Positions 12,101 through 24,400 of a stretch of DNA of 64,000 nt are shown here, in pieces (within the stretch, counting starts at the first letter, position 1; each line of letters starts with the position of its first letter). This DNA comes from Ulota crispa (taxonomy: Eukaryota > Streptophyta > Bryopsida > Orthotrichales > Orthotrichaceae): assembly GCA_963920765.1 (NCBI GenBank), contig OY987247.1, positions 12,868,471-12,932,470 of the forward strand, written 5' to 3'. The position numbers were made by a program, and so were the translations under genes. The notes below the pieces were generated by a model, which saw only the letters and a program-made list of their open reading frames with translations, did no database searches and was not told the DNA's origin.

Positions 12101-15100
12101 CGGGTGTTTTGCTAATTCCTCTATATTTTTTTATAGTGAGGGAATTGTGTTAACTTTGAGATGGTGTACTTTAAAATGGCAGGGTGCAGTGTCGGCGTTG
12201 CACATGGTGCATTGCCTACACATGGCTGGGTTCCCAAAAGGGTTGGTTAGTGCCATCACAGGAAAGGGCTCTGAGATTGGAGATCTGCTCACCATGCACC
12301 CGGGTATTGATTGCATCAGGTATAGACTTTTTAAACATCGTTCGGCACATTCAAAAAATCCCTATGAAGTAGTTTGATGCATTTCTAGTACTGGTCTGAT
12401 GCCCATCAAACTGTTCTTTCTCATGGTGTGGGAATTGCATGGGAACCACAATGATTTAAAAAAAAACTTACTAGCAACTTTGTAAAAATAATGAAATTGC
12501 TTTTACTTGATTCAATGCATCAACAATGGGTAACCACATTTCAGTTCATTATATGTCGACCTCATGTATATGCGGTATTGGTCTTGAACTTTCAATTGAT
12601 ATTTGGAGCAATGTTGAAAATTCATCTGCTATTTTTTAGAGAAATTCGGGTGGAATGAACTTCATAATTGTTGTCAGTTCTACGTACATCAGATTTTTTA
12701 TCTCAATAACATGGTCATATTTATTAACATGGCGTAATTTCACGAAATTGGCACCTTTAGAAAAGGTCCTCCAATTAGGAATCAATGCGGTTTGAAATGC
12801 ATCTAAACTCTGTCTTTTGTATTAATCCTAGAATTTAGAGCATTGAGGTTGTAATTGGCCAACTAAAATCTCATCCGAGCAGTTGAAGCTCCTGGTTTCT
12901 CACACCAAAATGTTGCATATTGCCATACTGAAATACTTCAGAATAAATGAGTGAATTTTGACATTGCTGTAAATTTTATTGGGATCAGTTTCACAGGAGG
13001 TGACACTGGCATTGCCATCTCAAGGAAAGCTGGGATGATCCCACTGCAGATGGAGCTTGGAGGCAAGGATTGCTGCATTGTCCTTGAAGATGCTGATCTT
13101 GAATTGGCTGCTAACAATGTCATCAAGGGCGGATTTTCCTTCAGGTTCGTAGTGGACTTACTTTTCCTCTGCAAATATTCTATTATGTACAAGCCACACG
13201 AGATAACGTTCAAGAGCATGGAGGCTTGAAAACGGTATTGTACATAATGTAAAAAGGATTAGTTGAATTTTGAACATCTGGATTTGTACTCTTTGGTTGG
13301 TCAAGGAACTCACGTCAAGTATAAAGACTACGTACTAGTGATTAGGTACAATCTTGAAGATCTACACAACTTTTTGAGAGTGCGAAGCAAAAGCAGAAGT
13401 TATGACTCTGGATCTTTTCTCCTCTTTCCGACCACATTGGGCCGTATTAACGCAACAATGAAAGCAACAACATTGGGTTATGGCTTTGGGGTTGTAGCAA
13501 GGAAAAAATTGCTCATTTATTTTTCTTTGGGCTTTGTGAAGGGTGGTTGTGAGGCCAGAAGATTTTCATTCTACTTTTGACAGAATGGGAATTATAATAA
13601 CAGTTCAATAATCATAGTTGAAAGATCCACAGCTGTTTTTGAGAGTGCAAAGGAAGGTAGAGCTCGTGGCCCTAGACTTTTCTCCACTCATTCCAACCAC
13701 AACATATCGTAGACGACGATGACTGAAGCAAAAGTAGAGGTTTATGGGTTTTGAATTGTTACAAGAAAAGACCTTTGAACTATTTCTTTGTCTCCAAGCA
13801 TAGTGGTAATTTTTTGCCACAAATTTCGCAATATGCCTTTGATCAAACTTGAAATTTACAATAAAAGTGATGTAGTTGCCAAACTTGGATTTGTCATAAT
13901 GAAATGAGATTTTTCTGAAATTCTGCAGTGGGCAGCGATGCACGGCCATCAAGGTGATATGTGTCATGGAGTCAGTTGCAAAGGATCTAGTGAAAAAGAT
14001 TAACAAGAAGATAGCAAAACTCAAAGTTGGAATGCCTGAAGACAACTGCGATATCACTCCCGTCGTTAGCGAGTCGTCAGCAAACTTCATTCAAGGTCTT
14101 GTGGAGGATGCCAAGGCCAAGAAGGCTAAATTCCATCAAGTACTCATCTTCATTTTCATTTTCATATTCAAATTTAAACTCCTCTAATTGGTTTTCCTAC
14201 TCAGGGTTTTGCAAACTAGAGTTCCCCTTTCTTTGTAAACATCTACGATCAAATTTATCCAGATGTAAACATTCTTGAACCGTCTACAGTGGATGGTACT
14301 GTAAAAATTATATGTTTAGGGAATCAATTCTAGACTATTGCATTGAAGTTAAATTTCTTGCTTTTTTTTGTCAAATACTTGCATCTTGACATAGTAACAA
14401 AATATAGAAATGTTATGAACTGTGGCTTTTGAATGCTATGTGTATACTGAATTTTGTTGTTGAATGTGATGCAGGAGTGGAAAAGAGAAAACAACTTAAT
14501 ATGGCCAATGCTCATTGACCAGGTGACACCTGATATGAGAATTGCGTGGGAGGAGCCCTTTGGACCAATCATTCCTGTCATCCGAATCAAGACCGTCGAG
14601 GAAGGCATTCACCACTGCAACGCAAACAATTTCGCACTCCAGGTACGATCTCTTGAAACTTTTGCAAAATTCAGATGCGCAACAAAAAACAGAACACCTA
14701 TTGTTCAAGCCAGAAAACCACTTCTTCTAATTGCTCTTCCAGCTTGCTGTGAACAAGCCTCCACAGTCCACCCTCTCGTATTGCACAATCCTTACGAATA
14801 TCTTCTGCTGTGTCCAAATCTAATTGCACAGTTTTCTACATGTCAAGCTATCAAAGCTTGTCTAAGTAAATTTAGAATCCCATAACCTCAACAGAACCCA
14901 TTTGGGTACAAAATGACAGAAAATCATTGAATAGGAAGAGTGATGTTGCTTTCAATTGCAGGTGGCGTATCCTTATGTTCTCTTTGTTGAACCTTGTGAT
15001 TGAGCATGATTGAATAAGATCCAGTTATTAAGAATATTTCTAGTAACATGAAATACGTACAATCTTGCTATGGAAACAACTTTGCCGGTACCTATGGCTG

Positions 15101-15681
15101 TTGTATCTCATAACCAGGCTCTAACTTCTTAGTACTTTGTCCATTCATTGCATAAGGCAGTGCAAATAGAAAGGAAGCTAGCTGTTGTGAATAATCCTCC
15201 GGTTGATGTAAACAACCTTGTTTTGCTGGCAAAACATCCACTTCTATTCTCTTACATTGGAGGGAGTGCTACTTTGTGGTTCTCTCTCTAGGCTGTGTTG
15301 TAAGAACAATAAATGAATAAATAAGTAAATAAGAACTGAGAAGAAGAGGAAGGGAACAAAAAACTGGTTGTTTCGATCTTTGAAACTTTGTTGTAAACGA
15401 CGGTGAACGATGATTTTCCAGTGAGTGACAAATGTGACAAATTTTTGTAGGGTTGCGTCTTCACCAGTGACATCAACAAGGCGATTTTGGTCAGCAATGC
15501 CATGGAGTCCGGCACAGTTCAAATCAACGCAGCGCCTGCTAGAGGACCCGACCACTTCCCCTTCCAGGGCTTGCGAGACAGCGGGATCGGCTCGCAAGGA
15601 GTCACCAACAGTATTCACATGATGACCAAGACCAAGAGCACGGTCATCAACCTGCCAGTAGAGTCCTACACCATGGGCTAG
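9165..15681 (+). CDS. GAPN: Non-phosphorylating NADP-dependent glyceraldehyde-3-phosphate dehydrogenase (GAPN, ALDH11 family)
   Basis: This cytosolic enzyme oxidises glyceraldehyde-3-phosphate irreversibly to 3-phosphoglycerate with NADP+, making NADPH for the cytosol. Coding exons are 9165-9309, 10231-10424, 10557-10685, 11127-11246, 12183-12319, 12989-13144, 13929-14139, 14475-14642 and 15451-15681. All introns are GT-AG and the phases join to 1,491 nt, 496 aa, the usual plant GAPN length. The start [13 protein letters not shown] matches the family start, and there is no transit peptide. Catalytic Glu264 lies in MELGGKD (exon 6) and the nucleophile Cys298 in GQRCTA, which is completed across the exon 6/7 junction. 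Further family blocks are [25 protein letters not shown] and [11 protein letters not shown]. Nothing in the coding sequence is broken. A non-coding first exon, present in two tandem copies, lies upstream. The assignment rests on recalled similarity to plant ALDH11A3, which is very close throughout. Confidence 0.97.
13340..13800 (+). repeat. Diverged tandem duplication in GAPN intron 6
   Basis: Two segments, about 13340-13540 and 13610-13800, share a common order of words: ttgaagatctacacaact / ttgaaagatccacagct, then ttttgagagtgc, then cttttctcc. They are clearly diverged. The duplication lies wholly inside the intron and leaves both splice sites untouched. Confidence 0.5.
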
Positions 15682-16829
15682 ATTTGGGCTAATCTCGTAT
15701 ATTTATACAGGAATCGCGCATGGTACTAATCCGCAAACGCACACGTAATTATGTTTCTCGACTGCAGAAAGAAAATTAGGGTTTGGAGAAAAACATGGCC
15801 GGAAAGAGTACCATTGAACTTCATGGTCGGATGTTGATGAATTGCTCAATGTTGAGAGGGGTAGAAACGTGGGAGAAAATGGTCTTGCACACCGATAATG
15901 TGCGTAATTAACTTAAGAGCATAGTTCAATGTGGGATTACATTCGACTGTTTCTGATGACACTTGGTTGTACTGTATATTCTCTGTATATTGTTGCCTTG
16001 CTGTGCTGTTTTGAGATACCTTGAAGGATTCCCTCTACAGAACTTGCATTCTTGTGTGATTTTCTGTAGCAAACTTGGGCAACTCTCGTTTGTTCAATAT
16101 TATTGAGTAGCTTTGAACCGCAGGGGTGCAGGCTTTGCATCGAGAGAAAGTTTGAGAAAAAGTTTAAGAGATAGTTTGAGAAGGTACCAAAAAGTGAGCT
16201 AGTGTTACATAACATGGCCTCTTGTAGTGTAGCTTGTTTGTTTATCTTTTGACTAATACCCACACTGTTTGTTTACTAGATTTGATTATGTAAATTTGGT
16301 CCCATTGAGTTATTATTTTCACGAGAGGGTCTATCAAACGAGTGGTTTGAAACCACAAAATTTTGGTCATTTTGGGGTCAGGTGATAAGGATTGGTCCTT
16401 TAGGGTTCCAAGTTCCTCACAATAAAATCCAAAAGAAAAAGCATCTTGCAGTTCTGACTTCTGAGGTGCCAAAAATTTAACAAACACTAGAAACACCCCT
16501 GAATGTTTCATTGTTCTAATTAGTGTTCAGAGAGATGTTCAGAGAGGTTACTGAGCTTCTCCGGCTAATATCCAGTACTTCCTGTTTTCAACCAGTTCTT
16601 TCACTAACATGCACTGGAACTCTGTAAGTTGTCTGTATTGATACTTTGATTGTATATGTTTTTAAAATTTGACCAACTTTTTTCTTGAAGCTTCAAAATT
16701 CTACAGTTTTATGCAATGTTATCAGTTGACAATACACTAATCGCCGATTCTCCCAGCTCACTGGTTTCAGTCAATATTACAAGCGGCAGAATTGTGAAAA
16801 TTTGAAAATAAAACATCTGGTTCCAACCC
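15682..16829. other. GAPN 3' region and gene-free interval
   Basis: The first few hundred bases after the GAPN stop probably include its 3' untranslated region; I see no clear polyadenylation signal to place its end. Beyond that no gene is evident. A segment at about 16555-16770 with words such as ttttcaaccag and catgcactgg belongs to the dispersed repeat also seen at 7000-7205 and 52900-53400. Confidence 0.45.
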
Positions 16830-16833
16830 TTAA

Positions 16834-17248
16834 CCTTTAAGCGTTGGGTGGGTCACCGTGGCCTGCCTTGTCTTTGGCTTCTATAGTATTTTGCAGTTGG
16901 TCACCAATCATATTGTCTTAGAAAATTCTTTGGCTTCTATAGTATTTTGCAGTTGGTCACCAATCATATTGTCTTAGAAAATTGCAAAAGTCAACAGTAC
17001 ATGTTAATTCCATGAAAATTACAATAAAAGCATCTTGAGACCAAACAAAGTGATTCTGAATTTGGGGTACCTATAATTATGAGTGTATTTAATGAATTTT
17101 ATTTTTGCCTTCCATGGTGCACTATGCATTTATGATCACTTCTAAAAAGAAATCAGATCGAAATCAGATCAAAATCAGATTTTTCTTGGGCTATAGTGGC
17201 TTTTTTTGGAGGCAATGAACATTTTTCCTCTAGGCCAACATTTAGAGG
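16834..17248 (+). mobile_element. TTAA-type element, family B, copy 3, with internal duplication
   Basis: The element is flanked by TTAA at 16830-16833 and 17249-17252, with ends CCTTTAAGCGTTGGGTGGG and CCAACATTTAGAGG. The interior matches the copy at 7596-7960. Bases 16871-16926 and 16927-16982 are an essentially perfect 56-bp tandem duplication not seen in the other copies, so it arose after insertion or in this lineage of copies. Confidence 0.75.
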
Positions 17249-17584
17249 TTAATGTATAATTGTATAATCATATTAGCAATTGGCACTTGCTACAGGCATA
17301 GTTTACTCCACATATGTCAATGTGGGGCCAAGGCAGAAAAGCTTAGGTGTCTTCCTCAACAAGGGTAATAGTAATAATTTGCTCCCTATTTTTCTGTGGT
17401 TCAATTGTACCCTACTTTAGGACTCAAGACTAAAGCAAGGTCTTTGAATCCAAATATGAAATCCAAGTTCTCAAATTCAATTTTTCCATGGTAAATATCT
17501 GAACTCTCACATTTTTTGGCAAGTGAAACAAACAATGTTTTTCCACCTCAGCCCCACATCTTCGTATGTGCAATAGTATGAGCA

Positions 17585-17800
17585 CTTGCTACGCTATGCA
17601 TTCACCATTAAATTTTATTAAGATTTTTGTATGTTAGATAGAATGCAAAGTAAAAATTCAATAAGTTTTGCAATTGTCTCTATGTGATAATATGACAGAG
17701 ACTAAAGAAGTGATATTACGTAGGTTCACATGTGATATTACAGAGGCCGCTGTGAGCACTGTGATTTTAGTAGTATGATGACCACAATGTCACAAGGATT
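17585..17800. repeat. Dispersed repeat, copy 1
   Basis: The words gctacgctatgcattcacca and tgattttagtagtatgatga recur, in the same order and orientation, at about 51655-51980. The borders are not sharp enough to define terminal repeats. No gene is present. Confidence 0.5.
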
Positions 17801-18119
17801 AATTATATAGACTGAAAGATGGTGGGGTAGTTCTATATTGTTCCCGCTTAACAAGGAAATTGTTTCACCTATATTTCAGATCAGCTAAATTGTTTTAGCC
17901 GAATTTTTAGCCACATTCTTATCTCATTTTAACACGGGCAATCTTGTCACCAAAAAAATTAAGTGAAAAAATGGATTAAAATTGCCAAATCCTTCTCAAG
18001 AAGTACCAATATCAATTGCACAATAACTGAGATGAAAATCAGTAAACAAACCTAATTAATGGATGAAAAACATCCAGTTACGGCTGATTCTATCCATTTA
18101 TTCTTTACCTGTATACACA

Positions 18120-18449
18120 CTGACTGCACTCGAGCGTGAGTGTCAGCTGCTTCATACTACCGGTACGTAGGGTTTTAGCTTTGAGACTGCCGTGCTGCAG
18201 CTCGGCAATCTGAGGGATTGCGAGTGCCATACTGCAGGTGGCGGCCGCGGGGATCATTCAGGTCGGAACGCGAGGGAATGCAGCTCGTTCTCGAGACTTT
18301 GTGGCATCGAATTGCGCCGTGGTGGACAAAAGTTACGGTTTCAAATTTGAATCTGTAGTCCCGGAGCTAGGGTTTTTCTCGTGCTCTTTGATTTAGAGAG
18401 CACTTCATCTGTGAATCGAGGCGCTCGCGGTAGACAAAGGTCGGACAAG
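18120..18449 (+). promoter_or_regulatory. NOC2 upstream region with telo-box-like motifs
   Basis: This GC-richer block directly precedes the NOC2 start. It carries GTAGGGTTTTAG at 18168-18179 and GCTAGGGTTTTTC at 18367-18379. Both contain AGGGTTT, the complement of the core of the plant telo-box (AAACCCTA). That motif is known from promoters and leaders of ribosome and translation genes, which suits a ribosome-assembly factor. No clear TATA box was found. Confidence 0.45.
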
Positions 18450-21400
18450 ATGGGGAAGGCGGTGAAGAGCGTGAAGAAATTCGCGCAGAAGCATTTAGGT
18501 GCAACGATAGCGCGGAGGCGGAAGCTGAAGCCCATGAATAATGCACTTCGGAAAAAAAAAGCTGGACAGCTTATTGCAGGTGATGATTTCGAAGCTCTGA
18601 AATTTAGGTTTTAGTCAGGGTTTGTGCTCTGAAATTTAGGATTTGGTCAGTGTTTGTGCTATAAAATTTAGGGTTTAGTTAGGGTTTGTGCACTTTGTGT
18701 GCTGTTTCTAACGCATCTTTCTTGGCTTCAGATTATAAAGAGGATCAAGCTGCTGAAAAGGGAAAATCAGAGAACGGAGGTGCTAGAAAGCCGAAGTACG
18801 TTGCTCTCAGTTTGTTATGGATAGTGCAGAGTGAATATTGCTTCCTTTTTTTTTTTTGGTAAATTTTTCTGGAGCAAAGTAGGTTGCCTTATGCTGCTGG
18901 TAGTTGAATTGATTGGTAGATTTGTTGGAGCATTCTTTTGAGTTTTGGATTTTTTGTTACAGGAGAGTCCAGGACATGACCGTTGATGAGTTGATGCAAG
19001 GGGATTTCCTTGAAGATGTGAGTGACAAGGATGAGAATGACGAAGAAGAGGCGGTTTCGGAAGATGATGGACTTTCCGAGGGGGTAAGTAGATGTTTTTG
19101 GACAATTCCCTATTACTCCCTCTGTCCTATTCAAAATTTCCAAAAAGCTCCTTTGCAAAGAATTACCTGTGTTTTTAGTCTTTGTGCTAGTGGCACATGC
19201 ATTTTAGAATCAATATACCATCTACTAAATGTATGCAAAATCTTCACTTTTAATGTCGCCGTTCAGGCACCCAAATTCCATGCAAAAAGTACCGTATTTG
19301 TGAATGCTGCCAGCTCCTCATTATTTTAGTCTTTGTGCTAGTGACACATGCATTCTAGAATCAATATACCATCTATCAAATGTATGCAAAATCTCCAGCT
19401 TTGATGTCGCGTTTGGGCACCCAAATTCCATGCAAAAAGTACCATATTTGTGCATGCTGCCAGCTCCTCATTATTGATGATTTAAAGATGAGTAGCAACA
19501 ATGGTACCTCAAGCTTGCTAGGGGAGGAATGCTCTCTAATCGCTTAACTTGCCCCCATGAGATCATTGAACATGGCAAACGCTTTTCAGTGTTTGAAATC
19601 AGCAAAAGGGAGCTTTTTAGTGGTACAAGAAATGTGTCTGATTTGGAGCTTTTTAGAGGGACAGAAGGAGTAGTGCTTTTATTTTTCCACAATAGAGATT
19701 GTAAGAATGTATTGCAGTTGTAGTCACCGATTGAGTTGCTAATCTGGTTTCCTGGATGTCCTTCAGGAAGAGGATAATGATGAAGACTTAGACCAGGCAA
19801 TTGCGGATCTCAAGGCTGTGATGGGTAAGACTTCTTCGCCTTTCACTTCCACGTTAGTTAGTTATTTGATGTTCAATGTTTCTAATGAGAGTCGGCTTTA
19901 TTTTTACCTTATCGAGATGCATTCGCCGTTCTTTTAAAATCTAGTTGGTGAAATGTGTGAGGTCTTTGCTTTGTTGTTTGCGAAATTGACAGATGAGGAC
20001 GATGGTGAGGATGACGACGAAGATGAAGACGGCGAAGAAGTCACGGGAGTGGGTTCACAAAACAAAGTTCTGAAGTCTGAAGTTTCTAAACACAAGCATC
20101 AGCTTGAAGGTCTGCAGCAGAAGGTTAGATTTCTGTCGCCTGTTTTTTTTCTACAAGTCTTGGATGTTGCTTTTTTTAAAACTCTCAACTGTACGTACTG
20201 GTAATACGCGTCAAGAATTTTGATTTGATTGTTCTAGTTTCAGTTAGAACTAACCTGGTACTAGATAAAAGGAGGTTAGCTTTGTGAATTTACGCAATAT
20301 GAAAATCGTGTAGTGTTTTATATAATGACGAGATAAATTATAAACATGTTAACATTTTTAGTATGGTAATCTTTATATTTTCATTCATTTTGTTGGATGT
20401 ATATATGGGAGGATCTTGAAGATCGTTGGTCTGAAATGTTCAATCGGGGGGGCTGTGATTTCAGGATCCAGAATTTTATAAGTTTTTGCAAGAGCATGAC
20501 AAGGAGTTGCTGGAATTTGATGATGAAGATGCTGAGGTATCTGTGCTCATCGTTTGCTTTGAGAAGCGTGCCGGTAATTTATGTTGATTTGGCGTTGCAC
20601 TTTGTCTATTTAGTTTAGCAGCAATTGCAGAAATGTGATTCCGGCGGTTAGTCTTCTCGGTATTACAGTAGATGGAAATATTTGAAGAAGTTGTTATCTT
20701 CATGGAAATGTTCGTCTGGACCAGGTCGATTTCAAATTTCTGTTGGTAAAAACCAGTGGCAGTCTGCTGTAGTCACGAATTGAGGCCAACGACTGTTGTG
20801 CTGTATGTAGGAATCTGAAGAAGAGGATGGCGACGAAAGAATGGAAGAAGAAGATATTGAAGAGGGGAAAACTCCTGAGGATGGTGCATCTGTCAGTCTT
20901 ACAACGGCTGTTGTTGAAATGTGGTGTACTGCTGTTAAGGAGAAGCAACATATCGGAGCTCTCAAAAATCTTCTGCGTGCTTTTCGAACAGCCTGCCATT
21001 ATGGGGATGGAGAATTGGAGGATATGGGATCTAAGTTTAGCATATCTAGTAGTCATGCCTTCAACAAGATCATGCTTTATGTCCTTGTTGAAATAGATGG
21101 AGTTTTTAAGAGTATGCTTGGTTTGACGGACATGAGTGAGAAGAAAAGTGCAGCCGTGGAGGTTCAAAAACTATCAAAGTGGAAGAAGTTAGAGCCCTTT
21201 GTAAAATCTTACTTAGGAAACGCCTTGCATATTCTAAACCAAATGACGGACAACCAGATGATTGCCTTTACTATGCGGCGGTTGAAGGCTTCTGTTATCT
21301 TTTTGGCGGCATTTCCGATACTATCGAGAAAATACTTGAAGGTATTTCCTCTTAATCAGTCTTAGAGTCCAGGCTGTTCTCCTGTTCTTAAGCCGAGCTC

Positions 21401-24400
21401 TTTGGAATGGATATGCATAGTATTCACATATGAGATTGAGACAACGCTAAGCCAATGGTATTCAAACGGTTGACTCTCTTTTGCTTGTATGTACAGGTTT
21501 CACTGCACTTCTGGGGTAGTGGCGAAGGAGTCCTTCCATTGTTGTCGTTCATGTTCATTCGAGAGATGGCGTTGCGTTTGGGATCAGATTACCTGGAGGT
21601 ATGTCTTAAAGGGATGTACAAGGAGTACGTTGCAAATTCCAGATTCGTCAATCCAGCATCTCTTCCAAGAATAAATTTTATGGCAAGCTGCGTTGTAGAG
21701 CTTTATGGCATTGATTCAGCAGCAGCGTATCAACATGCCTTCATCTTCATTCGGCAGTTGGCTATTGTCCTTCGCAATGCGCTGACTATGAAAACCAAGG
21801 TACAGCAAATATTTCTACCTGCGTGCTGCTTTTTTTGGCAACGCGTTTATCTATTTATAGCAGTGGCGATGAAAACATACAGATCTACGGCAGCGCACTT
21901 GACTAATTTCTGCTGCACAGAACTTGATTGGACTACAGTTTTATCGCCAAACAGCTTATTAGTCGATTTTATTACAGTTGTGCAATTTTTTAATCAGAGT
22001 GAAATTCAACGATTTTAGAGTGTGCCTATTATTTTAAAGTTCTCAGAGTCGAGTTGGTATTAAAGACGAAGTTAATGACAATGGCTTACTTGATTTAGTT
22101 CCTTGAAGTGCTGTTGGACTCGTCAGTCGTATCCTAGATGTACATTTATGAGAAGGGCTGATTTTATGGTTGTGAGGAAACTTGTTGCTGTTTCGTTTTC
22201 TCATTGCTTTTGTGTAGCTCCGTTTTTGGGCTGTCACTGCGGTTGCCGACTTGAGTTCTGAAAAAGGAGCCTTGGAGAGATTGTGCAGGAAGCATTCAAG
22301 CAGGTGTATAGATGGCAATACATCAATTCCTTGAACGTTTGGGTGCGGGTGCTTTCGACCTACAAGGAACAGCTACGTCCTTTAGTGTATCCGTTGTCGC
22401 AGGTCATTGATGGAGCAGCGCGGTTGGTGCCTACAGCCCGCTATTTTCCACTCCGTTTGCAGTGTGTTCGTATGCTCAACCGGCTTGCAGCTGCCACTGA
22501 TGCATTTGTTCCAGTTGCGTCACTTCTCTTGGATATGCTGCAGTTTAAAGACTTGCATATGAGTCCTACCGGCGGAGTCGGCAATGGCCTTGATTTTTCA
22601 ACCATGATAAAGGTACAGTATACTGCTGGGAAGTGCCTCAACAGTGATGAAGTGTTATTTTGACAGTCAGCTGAGTACAATTATCAACAATGATAAAAAT
22701 GTTTTAATAATACTTCTGTGAATTTGCAGGTACCGAAGCAAACTGTGAAGACACGTGCATTTCAGGACGACTGCGTGACGGGGGTGATTGAGCAGATGAC
22801 AGTGCATCTGGCTCAAAACAGTTACTCTGTAGCGTTTCCTGAGTTGTCTGTGGTACCGCTAGTGCAGCTGCGGCGAATGTTGAAGGAGGTTAAAGTGGAT
22901 AGATTTCGCAAATTGATTAAGCAGTTGGTGGAACAGGTCAGTTTTGGGATTCAAGGGCCAATTACTAGGCATTTGAAATTGTGGAAAACTTATATCGGTA
23001 TTTGAGCTTTTTACCTAGGTCATTAATTCTGGTTCTTTTTTTGTTGCAGGTTGAACGTAACGTTGAGTATGTGGGAAAGAAACGGGACGGTGTTTCATTC
23101 TCTCCAAAGGACATTTCTGCCGTGGCGTCGTTTCTAGAGGTCTGATACCTTCTTTTTTTTAACATACTTTGAGATAAATTCATACATCATACCATTCAAT
23201 TCTTACCTCATTTTTTCAGCTACCAGTTAACTATTAGTACATTGTTTCTCACAAGGGTGTGCTGTGTTTTTTCCAGGACGAAATGAAGGCAGGTGCGAGT
23301 CCTTTGTCTAAATTTGCAGTTTCTTTGCAGCAACGTGCTGCTCAGCGGCAGACTGCTCTTCATACATCGAGGTTCGTTCTTTGAACGTCGTGAATCATTT
23401 TGCTCGACCATCTCCTTGCGAATTACTTATGTAGTGATTCGTTTTGTGCTGAGTTTTAAACTCATTTGTTTGGTTTTTTGTGATTTGCAGTGTGGTGGTT
23501 GGTGGAGATAAGGAGCGGGTTGCAAATAGCGACGACGAAGAGGATGACGAGATGGTGATTGAGGAGGGTGCGAAGGCGTTCAGCAACGACTGGTTACCTC
23601 CCAAGCAACCTCCGAAGCAAGCTTCAGGGTCTGTCATTGATTTTGTGGCATTTTAGCTTACAGTTGTAGTCTTAGTCATGAATTAAGGCGTTTGTCTCAT
23701 GGAGCTAAATGATTCTGTGTGATTTAAAAAAGGGTATCAATAGGTAGCTCTTCTGGAAGTTATGTAACAAACACTGAACTATGCAGAATCGTGTTTCAAT
23801 GCTAATTTATAGCCTTTTTGTACATTGCGTCCACACAACTATGCAGGGATCAACCTGATACGAAAGCTTTGAAGAAGGTACGGACGGTTACTCCTGATGC
23901 AGATGGTGATGACGACGGGGATGTTGTGGAAGATCTGATGCTCTCTTCATCGGATGAAGAAGAGGATGAAATGGACGAGGACGATGATGATAAGTCCCTC
24001 GGTAGTGGCTCAGAAATGGACTCTGACGCTGAAGAGCAAGAGCAAGAGCAACCGGTTGCGAAGAAACAGAACAACAAGCTCGCTGGTAAGAACCCGAAAG
24101 CAGTGGAGAATAGAAGCCGGGGGCACTTGGGGTGGATATGCAATTAGAGCAAAAATTGAAAACACTGTTAGCATGGTATTATTGAAAGATGGAGTTCTGG
24201 AATGAACAATTTTGCATTAAGATGGCTGTTTTCCACAAACCACAAAGATACAGGGATCTTCCTATTGCATTTTTGGTGCCATTGTTGGAGTTATGGGTAC
24301 ATGCTTCTCAGTACTAATTGTTTGGAATTAGCACAGCCTGGCAATCAAATTCTTGGCGGAAATCATCAACTTTATAATGTGTGAATAAGAGGTCATGCTT

